A stretch of DNA of 64,000 bases from Pyrinomonadaceae bacterium (GTDB lineage: Bacteria; Acidobacteriota; Blastocatellia; Pyrinomonadales; Pyrinomonadaceae), in the NCBI GenBank assembly GCA_028284415.1, contig JANQRU010000004.1, positions 1,054,001 to 1,118,000 of the forward strand. The letters run 5' to 3'. Within the stretch, counting starts at the first letter, position 1, and each line of letters begins with the position of its first letter. Under the pieces are notes generated by a model that did not search any database, was not told the origin of the DNA, and was given only the letters and a program-made list of their open reading frames with translations. A program made the position numbers and the translations under genes. Positions 1 to 8,198 of the stretch are shown piece by piece.

Positions 1-365
1 AAAAAATTTACCAGCACATCAGGGGCTGCTCCCCACATAAATCTCCTATTTTGAGAGGCGTGTCCTGCAACTACAAGTCTTTCATCATTCTGTAATCCGG
101 CGATCGCAGCTTGTAATCCAATTGCGTTTCTAGGAACGAAATGAATATTACTTGGTTGACCCGGTACATAGTTGATGATAAGCACATCAATAAAATGAGC
201 CTGAGCCAAAGCCATACCCCTTCTGGCAAGTAGCCGTTCCAAGGTTTTGGTAACTTTTTGGTTTTCACCTCTTAAAATTTCCCAAGCATTATCCATATTT
301 AAAGCCTCATTCAGATGAGCCGCACAACTTGGATGAAAATGAAATCCTGTAAAAACATTAGCCAT
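1..365 (-). CDS. Hypothetical protein, 3' end cut by window edge
   Basis: This is an open minus-strand frame starting at ATG 363-365 and running off the window start, giving about 121 visible residues. A purine-rich ribosome-binding site (AGGGGT) lies a few bases upstream of the ATG. The protein begins MANVFTGFHFHPSC and contains a basic stretch (ERLLARRG) and the segments NYVPGQPSNIHFVPRN and VVAGHASQNRRF. I recognise no family, signal peptide or membrane segment. It is divergent from the PqqD-domain gene at 550, so the roughly 180 bp between them should hold both promoters. Confidence 0.6.
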   Translation of the reverse strand, partial: MANVFTGFHFHPSCAAHLNEALNMDNAWEILRGENQKVTKTLERLLARRGMALAQAHFIDVLIINYVPGQPSNIHFVPRNAIGLQAAIAGLQNDERLVVAGHASQNRRFMWGAAPDVLVNF

Positions 366-549
366 AATAACTACCCCTCTTTAAGTTAAATAATTGAAAA
401 GAATCTAAAGAATTATTTTTCCCTTTAATTATGTAAACGACTTTTTATAGAAGAATGGGTCATCAAAATGAATTATTTAATCTTGCTTTTCGAGTTAATA
501 AATATAGAATTGGGGCACTATTAACTAAAATTTACAGGTGAAATCGACG

Positions 550-1224
550 ATGACTAAACCAATAGCCCGCCGAACAGATATTGTTATAAAAGAACTTAGG
601 GATGAAGTTATCATTTATGATCTGATGGAAAATGAGGCGTTTTGTCTGAATGAAACATCTGCGATGGTCTGGAACCTATGCAATGGAAGGAGAACTGCCG
701 AAGAGATTGGAATTGAAATCAATCGAATCTTGAAAAAGACAGTTACAGAAGATTTTGTGCGGTTGGCTCTTTACCAACTTGAGGAAAAAAATTTATTAGA
801 AGGAGAATACAGCACAAAGAGCAATTTTGCCGGACTCTCTAGAAGAGAGGTAATACGCCGGGCAGGGGTTGCGGCATCTATAGCTCTACCGATAATAAGC
901 TCTGTGGTGGCACCGAGTGCTTTAATGGCTCAATCCGGAGGAGTCGCTGTTCTGGGTGCCTGTGCGTCAACACCAGATTGTCAACCCGGATTGACATGCA
1001 AATCTTGCTCAGGTGGTTGTCCTAACGTTCCAGCATGTTGTGTGAATACCGATCTTGCGGCTAGGGCACCGGGAAGCACCGCAGGCAACCCAGCATGCGT
1101 TTCAAATCAGGCACAATGCGACACTTTGGCTAGCCAACATTGCTGCTCCGGATTAGCAACCGCTGCACCATTTCCCGGTTGTGTAGTGGGATTTGGTTTG
1201 CCACAAGAATGTATTTGTAACTAG
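550..1224 (+). CDS. PqqD-domain protein fused to a Tat-like signal and Cys-rich secreted tail
   Basis: Three parts are visible. Residues 1 to about 90 resemble a PqqD/RRE fold, with motifs such as AFCLNETSAMVWNLCNG and the helix-rich ALYQLEEKNLL. A Tat-like or export signal follows (SRREVIRRAG, then a hydrophobic run ending ALMAQ). The tail of about 95 residues has 14 cysteines, including two CC pairs and CxxC spacings. PqqD domains normally bind precursor peptides for radical-SAM enzymes. A fusion of one to a secreted Cys-rich region suggests either a self-presenting modified peptide or a reused fold. An in-frame GTG at 538 exists, but AGGTGA at 536-541 sits eight bases before ATG 550 and favours that start. 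No radical-SAM gene is adjacent. Confidence 0.75.
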   Translation: MTKPIARRTDIVIKELRDEVIIYDLMENEAFCLNETSAMVWNLCNGRRTAEEIGIEINRILKKTVTEDFVRLALYQLEEKNLLEGEYSTKSNFAGLSRREVIRRAGVAASIALPIISSVVAPSALMAQSGGVAVLGACASTPDCQPGLTCKSCSGGCPNVPACCVNTDLAARAPGSTAGNPACVSNQAQCDTLASQHCCSGLATAAPFPGCVVGFGLPQECICN

Positions 1225-1393
1225 AAATGGGAACTCTGGGACTCAAGTGCAGGCTGGTATGGGACAAGGTTGTATTTATGATTAGAAAAGAATGTATTGG
1301 ATTTCGAGAGTGGACTAATACTCAAACTACTAAATTTTTACTACAGCGGTCCTGCAAACAGGCAAGAGATTTTAACGTATTGATTTTATATAA

Positions 1394-1466
1394 TGGAGCT
1401 GAGGGGGCTCGAACCCCTGACCTCATGACTGCCAGTCATGCGCTCTCCCAGCTGAGCTACAGCCCC
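1394..1466 (-). tRNA. tRNA-Ala (anticodon GGC)
   Basis: The minus strand folds as a complete 73-nt cloverleaf. The acceptor GGGGCTG pairs with CAGCTCC (one G-U), the D arm has the usual GTAGCTCAG, the anticodon stem CATGA/TCATG holds loop CTGGCAG with anticodon GGC, and the T loop is TTCGAGC. The discriminator is A and no CCA is encoded. A 20-nt stretch over its anticodon arm recurs with one mismatch at 26154-26173. Confidence 0.97.
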
Positions 1467-1512
1467 AAAGCAATTACGAATTATAAATTACGAATTGCGA
1501 ATAAGCAATTAA

Positions 1513-2298
1513 TTATTTTCCTTTAAATTCAGGTTTACGTTTTTCTAAAAATGCGGCAACCCCTTCTTCCTTGTCTTCGCTAGAGAAAGTGATTGCAAAT
1601 AAATCAATCTCGCGTTTTAAGCCTTCGTCCAAGTTGGATTTTGAAGCGGTTTTAACAGCTTCTTTTGCCATCTGGAGAGCAATCGGACTTTTTGAAGCAA
1701 TCTTTTTGGCGAGTTTCATTGTTTCTTCTTCTAATTCTTCCGCAGAATAAACAGAATTAACCAAACCTATGTCAAAAGCTGCTTCGGCATCGATCATATC
1801 GCCTGTAAGAATTAATTCCATCGCCATTCCATCGCCGACAAGTTTGGTAAGTCTCTGCGTTCCGCCACCGCCGGGGATTATACCTAAGTTTATTTCGGGC
1901 TGACCGAGTTTGGCGTTTTCGCTGGCGATGCGTATGTCGCAAGCGAGTGCGAGTTCGCATCCGCCGCCTAAGCAGAAGCCGTTTATCATTGCGATAACTG
2001 GTTTTGGAAATGTGTCAATTGAATTGAAGAGTGTTTTTTGTTGGAAAACGGCTCGTTGTGTAACGGGTGTTTGACCTGCAAATTCGCTGATGTCAGCTCC
2101 GGCGATGAATGATTTGTCGCCCGCACCTGTAAAAACAACGACGCGGACTTCATCGTCCTTTTGCAATTCTTCCAAAGCGGCAACGCCCTCTTCGTGAACC
2201 TTTGTGTTCAAAGCATTCATTTTATCAGGACGATTGATCGTAATTGTCGCCACACCTTCTTCATTTTTTTCGACTAAAATTGTTTCGTAGTTGGACAT
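1513..2298 (-). CDS. Enoyl-CoA hydratase (crotonase family)
   Basis: The 261-residue protein has the full length of a crotonase subunit. It hydrates trans-2-enoyl-CoA to 3-hydroxyacyl-CoA in fatty-acid oxidation or butyryl-CoA type metabolism, in the cytosol. The oxyanion-hole region SFIAGADI is at residues 63-70. The two catalytic acids of the family are present as Glu115 (GGGCELALAC) and Glu135 (GQPEINLGIIPGGGGTQRL), with the canonical spacing of 20. Both a generic hydratase and a short-chain Crt-type enzyme fit, so no symbol is given. It ends close to the tRNA-Ala gene and is probably monocistronic. Confidence 0.93.
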   Translation of the reverse strand: MSNYETILVEKNEEGVATITINRPDKMNALNTKVHEEGVAALEELQKDDEVRVVVFTGAGDKSFIAGADISEFAGQTPVTQRAVFQQKTLFNSIDTFPKPVIAMINGFCLGGGCELALACDIRIASENAKLGQPEINLGIIPGGGGTQRLTKLVGDGMAMELILTGDMIDAEAAFDIGLVNSVYSAEELEEETMKLAKKIASKSPIALQMAKEAVKTASKSNLDEGLKREIDLFAITFSSEDKEEGVAAFLEKRKPEFKGK

Positions 2299-2453
2299 AT
2301 ATATTTGTTAAAAACAACAGAAAACGGATTGGCACGAGTATTTGTTAGCACAAATCCGCGAAAACCCATATAACCGCATTCTACCTTTATGAATTCTATT
2401 TAATTTTTAAGGAGAAATTTTAATGGAAAGTTTTGGGAGAAACAAATGAGGTT

Positions 2454-2837
2454 TTAATCTTCGTCTTCATCTTCTGCGGTTGGTTGATCGTCAGCAACCC
2501 AAGAAACAAAAAGTCTCAGCCAACTTTCCATCGGTTCGGTGATCGCTACGCCGACTCTTGCCGTTCCGTGAACGGAAGGTGCTGTTCGGATGATCTTCGC
2601 TTTTACTTCTACCGGCACACCATCCGGGCGATGTGAGCGTATGTATAGGCTATCATTTGGAGTCACTTCTTGATTTAGATGAAATAAAGCCCCGGTTGTA
2701 GAGATATCATCTGTTTCGGTTGGTTCGCTCCAAGTTGCACCATCTTCGGTTCTTCCCGAAACAACGATTGGGAGTCGGAGAGCCATTCGTAAAGCAAATC
2801 GTTTTTCCTCGTATTGAGGTTGTATAGTGGTCGCCAT
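2454..2837 (-). CDS. PilZ-domain protein (predicted c-di-GMP binder)
   Basis: This short protein of 127 residues is essentially one PilZ domain with an acidic tail. Both c-di-GMP contact motifs are visible: RxxxR (RFALR, residues 13-17) and DxSxxG (DISTTG, residues 44-49). The protein is therefore likely to bind the second messenger and pass the signal to a partner. It lacks any output domain. The start at ATG 2835-2837 is preferred over an in-frame TTG six bases upstream; no strong ribosome-binding site is seen for either. Its partner is not evident from the neighbours. Confidence 0.85.
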   Translation of the reverse strand: MATTIQPQYEEKRFALRMALRLPIVVSGRTEDGATWSEPTETDDISTTGALFHLNQEVTPNDSLYIRSHRPDGVPVEVKAKIIRTAPSVHGTARVGVAITEPMESWLRLFVSWVADDQPTAEDEDED

Positions 2838-3087
2838 AACCAAATTTTATTACTTTCTTAAAATTCGTAGAACGCTAAATAGTTTAACACAAAAGTCTTA
2901 AAGGATTAATGATTTATAAAGACTTTATCGTAATGGAATAAATCTTGCAGCTTTTCGCATCAAGTAAATGATATGGTATAAGTCGTCTGTTAGACGAATC
3001 TGAATACACATAGTTATACTATAAGTATTAGTTAAATTCTATTGATTTTATAATTTTTTTAATACAAAGGAGATTTTACAGAATATT

Positions 3088-4101
3088 ATGTCGCAAGAAG
3101 AAATCAGACGCAAGGTGGTCGTATTAGGTTCTGGTCCTGCCGGATTGACTGCTGCTATTTATGCTTCACGGGCACAACTTGATCCGATAGTTGTTGAAGG
3201 ACCCCAGCCGGGCGGACAACTCACAATCACGACCGACGTTGAAAATTATCCTGGTTTTGCCGAAGGGATTATGGGACCACAATTGATGGAAGAATTTCGC
3301 GGTCAAGCGGAAAGATTCGGAACCGAATTTTTACAAACTTGGATCGATAAGATTGATTTTAGCGAAAGACCTTTCACCCTTTATGGCAAAGCAAGCGAAG
3401 ATAGCGAGGATTACACACACATAATTAAAGCTGACACATTAATTATTTCAACAGGAGCATCGGCAAAATGGTTGGGAATTCCGGGTGAGCAACCAGTTCC
3501 CGAAGGTTTAGGCGGAAATGGCGTTTCGGCTTGTGCGACTTGTGATGGGTTCTTTTTCCGAGACGTCCCGGTTGTCGTTATAGGTGGCGGTGACACGGCG
3601 ATGGAAGAAGCTCAATTTTTAACTCGTTTTGCTTCAAAAGTTACGGTAATTCACAGACGCGATGAGTTTCGTGCTTCAAAAATAATGCAAGACCGAACTC
3701 TTTCAAATGAAAAGATCGAGGTTCTTTGGAATACGGAAGTTAAAGAAATTCTCGGTTCGCAGGAAGAAGGCGTTACAGGCGTAAAAATTTACAATAATCA
3801 AACAAATGAAGAGAGCGAACTCGAAACAAAGGGTGTTTTTGTTGCGATTGGACACAAGCCGAATACAGAGCTTTTCGAAGGTGTCTTAGAAATGGATGAT
3901 GTTGGCTACATTCACACGGAAGGACACACGACCAAAACGAATGTCGAAGGAGTTTTTGCCAGCGGTGACGCTCAGGATTCTTATTATCGCCAAGCTGTGA
4001 CGGCTGCCGGAACAGGCTGTATGGCGGCAATTGATGCGGAAAGATTCTTGGTCGAACACGAAGACGAGGTTGAAGAGCAAAAGACTGCGACAAACTGGTA
4101 A
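3088..4101 (+). CDS. trxB: Thioredoxin reductase
   Basis: This FAD-dependent disulfide reductase passes electrons from NADPH to thioredoxin. The FAD Rossmann motif GSGPAG is at residues 14-19, the redox-active CATC is Cys149-Cys152, the NADPH-binding motif GGGDTAMEE follows shortly after with HRRDEFRASK, and the C-terminal FAD motif SGDAQDSYYRQ is near the end. The length of 337 residues is slightly above the usual 310-325, mostly a charged C-terminal extension. An AAGGAG lies upstream of the ATG at a long spacing of about 15 bases. A strong hairpin follows the stop codon. Confidence 0.96.
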   Translation: MSQEEIRRKVVVLGSGPAGLTAAIYASRAQLDPIVVEGPQPGGQLTITTDVENYPGFAEGIMGPQLMEEFRGQAERFGTEFLQTWIDKIDFSERPFTLYGKASEDSEDYTHIIKADTLIISTGASAKWLGIPGEQPVPEGLGGNGVSACATCDGFFFRDVPVVVIGGGDTAMEEAQFLTRFASKVTVIHRRDEFRASKIMQDRTLSNEKIEVLWNTEVKEILGSQEEGVTGVKIYNNQTNEESELETKGVFVAIGHKPNTELFEGVLEMDDVGYIHTEGHTTKTNVEGVFASGDAQDSYYRQAVTAAGTGCMAAIDAERFLVEHEDEVEEQKTATNW

Positions 4102-4118
4102 CTTTAAATAAAGAAAAT

Positions 4119-4173
4119 AATAAAAGAGTGCTGAGCAAATCTGTGAACAAATTTTACTCACCACTCTTTTATT
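4119..4173. terminator. Bidirectional intrinsic terminator
   Basis: A 12-bp stem, AATAAAAGAGTG (4119-4130) with CACTCTTTTATT (4162-4173), is extended inward by TGAG/CTCA. It sits between the convergent trxB and the 4179-4739 gene and has A/T-rich flanks on both sides, so it can serve both. Confidence 0.8.
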
Positions 4174-4178
4174 TACGA

Positions 4179-4739
4179 TCATTTATTAAGTTTGAGTTCT
4201 GCTCCATCTTTCTTTAATAAAATATTTTCAGTTCTAGAGCAAAGTCCAAAGTGTGTTCCGGCAACATAAACTGACGGATAATTATCTGAAGATATCTTCA
4301 TCAAAAAATTGTACAAATAAGTTTCGCCTACAAAGTTTTTAATAACCCCATTTTCAATCATCCCTTTTAACTTAATATCTTTAATGTTTTGGTAATAAAT
4401 GTCCGAATCTCTCTGAATGCTGTAAAAATTTTCTTTCTTGTAATCCTTCAAAAATTTTTCTGCGACCTCATTTTCAATGATTTCCGGTCCGTAGAAATTG
4501 GCATAAATTTTATTTTCTCTGTCAGGAAAAAGTGTATCTTCTATAAATTTTATTGATTTCTTATCTTTAAAATTTAAGCCTTTAGGTGTAAGCGAAAAAT
4601 ACTCGTATTTTAGATTCTTGGCTTCCAATCCGTTCAGTGCGTAAATTTTGACAGTTCTATATCCGGCACCGCATCTCTGCCCAAAAGCTGTGGCTGACAG
4701 AAAAAGAAAAAAAGCGATGATCAAGATTTTGTTTAACAT
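4179..4739 (-). CDS. Secreted hypothetical protein
   Basis: The 186-residue protein starts with a clear Sec signal (MLNKILIIAFFLFLSATAFG, cleavage near residue 20). The mature part has a Cys near its start (QRCGAG) and another near the end (GLCSRTE), which could form a disulfide. No known domain is recognised. It lies 54 bases downstream of the lipocalin gene on the same strand and may be co-transcribed with it. Confidence 0.75.
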   Translation of the reverse strand: MLNKILIIAFFLFLSATAFGQRCGAGYRTVKIYALNGLEAKNLKYEYFSLTPKGLNFKDKKSIKFIEDTLFPDRENKIYANFYGPEIIENEVAEKFLKDYKKENFYSIQRDSDIYYQNIKDIKLKGMIENGVIKNFVGETYLYNFLMKISSDNYPSVYVAGTHFGLCSRTENILLKKDGAELKLNK

Positions 4740-4793
4740 AGCTTTAGAACAAAATTGATTCGCTTTTCTTGCAGAATTTAACTTTATAATTTT

Positions 4794-5372
4794 TTAACTT
4801 TTCTCCATATTTTGTGGAGTTTTAATGAGTTTACTTGGATTGAAGCCTTTTTTCTCCACACGTTCTAAGATTCCTTGATAGGTTTCAGAATCCATTTCAG
4901 GAGTGCGGCTTAAAATCCATAAATAATCTCTATCGGGATCACCAACGACTGCATATTTGTAATCTTTATCTAGATCAATGATCCAATAATCTCCCCAGAC
5001 TTGCGGAAGCCATGAAAGCCAAGCTGGTGCAAAACGAACTTCCAGCTTTGCATTGGTTTTTTCATCGACGATCTTAGCCTTGCCTTTGGCTTTATTTATT
5101 TTGCCGTTTTTCTTTAAGCATTCATTTATGACTTCGATCTTATCGTCACCCTTTATATTGTAAGTCGCAGTTGTATTACCTACACATTTTTTCTGAAACC
5201 TATTTGGATAGCGGGCAATTTCATACCATTTTCCGGCATATTTGCTTAGATCAACCGATTCAACCGTAGTTAACTTTTGGTCACTGTCGTCATTTTTTAT
5301 AAATGAATTTCCGAAAGCGGTTGCAGTCAATAAAGTTATTGCTAGTATCGTTATTAAAATTTGCTTTGTCAT
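4794..5372 (-). CDS. Lipocalin family protein (Blc-like)
   Basis: Lipocalins are beta-barrels that bind small hydrophobic ligands such as lipids in the cell envelope. The first conserved lipocalin motif is evident (KYAGKWYEIARYPNRFQKKC), with later barrel-strand motifs GDYWIIDLDKDYKYAVVGDPDRDYLWILSR split over the C-terminal half. A signal peptide (MTKQILITILAITLLTATAFG) precedes it, with no lipobox Cys, so it is probably periplasmic rather than a lipoprotein as in Escherichia coli Blc. The start ATG at 5370-5372 follows a strong AAGGGGG; an upstream in-frame TTG is rejected. Confidence 0.9.
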   Translation of the reverse strand: MTKQILITILAITLLTATAFGNSFIKNDDSDQKLTTVESVDLSKYAGKWYEIARYPNRFQKKCVGNTTATYNIKGDDKIEVINECLKKNGKINKAKGKAKIVDEKTNAKLEVRFAPAWLSWLPQVWGDYWIIDLDKDYKYAVVGDPDRDYLWILSRTPEMDSETYQGILERVEKKGFNPSKLIKTPQNMEKS

Positions 5373-5534
5373 ACTTTCCCCCTTGTGCAAAAAACTTTCA
5401 TTCTTTTTGATTATTTTAACTTCAAAAAAGTTTGAAATAATTTGCGTTTAGTATTTTTAAATTCTTATAATTTTCTTATATTAAATTACAAAAATATTTT
5501 AGATAAAAGCTTTATTGTTACTGTTTAAAAACTT

Positions 5535-5852
5535 ATGCCTATTTACGAATATAAATGTTTGGATTGCGAAACGCATTTTGAAAAATTACAAAAAGCCACC
5601 GACGAACCTTTAAAAACTTGCGAAAGTTGCGGTGGGAATTTAGAAAAACAATGGTCTCTTTCAGGTTTTCAGTTCAAGGGGGAGGGATGGTACATAACTG
5701 ATTATTCGGATAAAAATAAGAAATTAAAATCGGAAAAAACTGAAAACTCGGAAAAAAAATCTACGACGGAATCAACCGCTAAGACCGAAACTGCATCAAA
5801 TAATTCAAGTAAAAAAAGCGTAGATTCAACAAAAGCTACAAAGAAGGATTAA
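5535..5852 (+). CDS. FmdB-family zinc-ribbon protein
   Basis: The N-terminus MPIYEYKCLDC and the second knuckle CESCGG form the two CxxC pairs of the FmdB-type putative regulatory zinc ribbon. The C-terminal half is a low-complexity Lys/Ser/Thr/Glu tail. Members of this family are small cytosolic proteins of uncertain function, originally noted beside formamidase genes. It is followed after 7 bases by the VWA gene, so the two are probably one operon. Confidence 0.88.
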   Translation: MPIYEYKCLDCETHFEKLQKATDEPLKTCESCGGNLEKQWSLSGFQFKGEGWYITDYSDKNKKLKSEKTENSEKKSTTESTAKTETASNNSSKKSVDSTKATKKD

Positions 5853-5859
5853 TTCAAAT

Positions 5860-6768
5860 ATGAAGTTTTCGGTGAAAAAGATTCTTTTAACTCTGTTTTG
5901 CATCCTGTTGGGATTTTCAGCAGTTTTCGCTCAATCAAGACATAGTGCTAGAAAAACAGGTAATCTTGATGGAACGATTTTGAGTGTGGTTGCCAGCCGC
6001 ACAGATGGTAAAAAATCCCCGATTCGTGCCGAAAATTTGTATCTTTATGACAATGCCATTGAGCAAAAAATCAAAAATTTTAGTTTTGACCCATCCCCTG
6101 CCCGTATAGTTTTGCTTGTAGATAATTCAAAAACTGTTCCGACTGATATTGAAAGCTTAAGAAAAGCAACGATGGAATTCGCCTATGAAATTTACGAAGG
6201 CGATCAGCTTTTCGTTATCGCTTATGACGAAAAACCTGAGATCATACAGGAATGGACTGACGATGCGAAAAAAATGGAGCAAACCTTGAAGACTTTTCGC
6301 AAGCAGGGAAACCCACACCTTTTCGATGCAGTAAATGCAGCTGTTTCCGAAGTTTTAGTTCCACTAATGCCGGGAACCCGTAAAACCGTTGTTGTTCTAA
6401 TTGGAGACGGACTTGATAGAGGAAGTAAAACACCTTTTGACAAGATGCTGGATTTTCTGCAAAACCAAAATATAACGGTTTATGCTCTGCAATTAAAAGA
6501 CAGAACGGGCGGAGCTTATCGTCGTTATCAGCCAAAAGCCAAAAAGGTTATTAAAGACCTGACAGAAAAGACAGGCGGAGTAGCATTTCCTTTTTCTAAA
6601 GCCAGAGAAGCGGCAAAGTTTATTTGTGATGAACTTCGCAAAAACCGTTATCTGCTTTCATATTTTCCAACCAATGCATCATCTTATGATGCTAGAGAGG
6701 TTTTCATAGTCGCGGACGAAGGCATTAAAATTCGTATGAAAACTGCACAACCACCGAACGTAAAATAA
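5860..6768 (+). CDS. Secreted VWA-domain protein (VWFA-related Acidobacterial type)
   Basis: A signal peptide (about residues 1-25, ending AVFAQ) is followed by a short beta-rich leader and a von Willebrand A domain from about residue 80 to 280. The metal-binding MIDAS start is VLLVDNSKT, so the second Ser of DxSxS is replaced by Thr. VVVLIGDGLD follows in the expected place. Such proteins are exported and probably bind other proteins; their exact role in Acidobacteriota is unknown. It is shorter than the two VWA proteins at 10-14.6 kb. It follows the FmdB gene closely. Confidence 0.82.
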   Translation: MKFSVKKILLTLFCILLGFSAVFAQSRHSARKTGNLDGTILSVVASRTDGKKSPIRAENLYLYDNAIEQKIKNFSFDPSPARIVLLVDNSKTVPTDIESLRKATMEFAYEIYEGDQLFVIAYDEKPEIIQEWTDDAKKMEQTLKTFRKQGNPHLFDAVNAAVSEVLVPLMPGTRKTVVVLIGDGLDRGSKTPFDKMLDFLQNQNITVYALQLKDRTGGAYRRYQPKAKKVIKDLTEKTGGVAFPFSKAREAAKFICDELRKNRYLLSYFPTNASSYDAREVFIVADEGIKIRMKTAQPPNVK

Positions 6769-6880
6769 ACAAAATCTTGTTTTTTGTGCTATCCTTGTAT
6801 AGTTGTTGTCTATTAAGTTATAAGCCTTTTTATAAGGGTAAAGAACTTTTTTGTAATAGTTATTAAGGAAACTTTTTACA

Positions 6881-8140
6881 GTGAGTGATTCAAAGAAAAA
6901 CCCCAAAATACCACCACCCGATGATTTTTCTAAGACTGTCCCGAATGTAAATATTCCTTTGGATGATGATTCATCTGATTGGGACAAGACTCAATATGGA
7001 TTGCCATCGGAAGCACCTGCTGATGATTGGGGTAAAACTGTAATTAATTATGACATATCCAGCGATAATGGCGATGACGATGATGTAGATTTTAATAAAA
7101 CTCACTATGAAAATAACAGCCCTAAAGAACCTGATTGGGGCATGACTCAGGCTGTAAATATCAATAATGACTTTGGCAGAAACGATGTAGATGATAATGA
7201 TTTTGGCAAAAGTGACGAAAATGATTATGGAGCAACAACTCCGTATTTCAAACTTCCTGAAGCAGATCGTGCCAAATATCAGAATCTTCCCCCGACGCCG
7301 ACCGAACAAGCTAAAAAAGAAAAAGAGGAAGAAAAAAAGAAGGGCGGTATTCCAATGTGGTTTTGGGCAACCGCAGCATTGATGACAATGTTCACGTTTG
7401 CTTTGATAATTCTCATCGGTGGCTACTTTATTTTCTTCAATAAAACTGGTTTTGAAATCCAAGTAAAAGGTGCTGTGCCGGGAAGTCAGGTTATAGTTGA
7501 TAATGATGTTATTTGGGGTGTTTCTGATGATCAGGGAGAAATTAGGCTTACTAATCTAAAAGCCGGAACTAGAAATATTACAATCAGGAAACAGGGTTAC
7601 TCAGATGATAATCATCGCGTTAAGGGAGAAGATGGGGACATTGAGCCGGTCTTTGCAAAACAATCCAAATCCGCACCTCCGCCGAGTGATTGTGGCGAAA
7701 TTAAAAAGGGCGAGATTGCTAAGGCAGAAGAATGTGCCGGAAAAGCTCTGGATAATTTAGGAAACCCACCTGATCTTGATGAACTTTTGAAAGCCTTGAA
7801 TTTGTATTACATTAACTTCGAAAGTGGTCAACATACGATTCCTTCGGCACGTATGAGATTTTTAGAGCGAGCTTCGACTTATATAAAACAACTGCCGTCT
7901 AGTGTTCAAATCGAAATAGGCGGTCATACGGACAATGTCGGGAGCGACAGCAATAATCAGGCTCTTTCAGAAAGGCGTGCTAATTCTGTTAAACAAGCCT
8001 TGGTGAAATTTGGTGTAAATGAATCAATGCTAACTACAAAAGGTTATGGCGAATCAAGTCCGAGACCTGGAAATACTAATTCAACCGAAGATGAAAAATT
8101 CCAAAACCGTCGTATCGAATACAAAGCAGTCAAACGCTAA
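6881..8140 (+). CDS. Membrane-anchored OmpA-family protein with repeated D-[WF]-x-K-T motifs
   Basis: The cytosolic N-terminus (residues 1 to about 155) is acidic and repeats a short motif: DFSKTV, DWDKTQ, DWGKTV, DFNKTH, DWGMTQ and degenerate DFGKSD, DYGATT. One membrane helix follows (about 165-190), then a PEGA-like beta segment (VPGSQVIVDNDVIWG) and a C-terminal OmpA/MotB peptidoglycan-binding domain with GHTDNVGSDSNNQALSERR. The protein probably links the inner membrane to peptidoglycan. The Thr repeats look like kinase or FHA-binding sites, which is inference. The start is GTG, preceded by AAGGAA. Confidence 0.82.
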   Translation: MSDSKKNPKIPPPDDFSKTVPNVNIPLDDDSSDWDKTQYGLPSEAPADDWGKTVINYDISSDNGDDDDVDFNKTHYENNSPKEPDWGMTQAVNINNDFGRNDVDDNDFGKSDENDYGATTPYFKLPEADRAKYQNLPPTPTEQAKKEKEEEKKKGGIPMWFWATAALMTMFTFALIILIGGYFIFFNKTGFEIQVKGAVPGSQVIVDNDVIWGVSDDQGEIRLTNLKAGTRNITIRKQGYSDDNHRVKGEDGDIEPVFAKQSKSAPPPSDCGEIKKGEIAKAEECAGKALDNLGNPPDLDELLKALNLYYINFESGQHTIPSARMRFLERASTYIKQLPSSVQIEIGGHTDNVGSDSNNQALSERRANSVKQALVKFGVNESMLTTKGYGESSPRPGNTNSTEDEKFQNRRIEYKAVKR

Positions 8141-8162
8141 ATCTATGAAAGAGTCGAATAAG

Positions 8163-8196
8163 AAAAAGAGGTGGGAAATTTTTCTCACCTCTTTTT
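8163..8196. terminator. Bidirectional intrinsic terminator
   Basis: An 11-bp stem, AAAAAGAGGTG (8163-8173) with CACCTCTTTTT (8186-8196), lies between the convergent OmpA-family gene and selB. It ends two bases before the selB stop codon and has A/T runs on both arms. Confidence 0.88.
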
Positions 8197-8198
8197 CT

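Noticed and set aside
1227..1526. Plus-strand open frame of 99 codons
   Set aside because: It reads through the tRNA-Ala gene on the other strand; the GAEGARTPDL-type peptide is the usual translation of a reversed tRNA.
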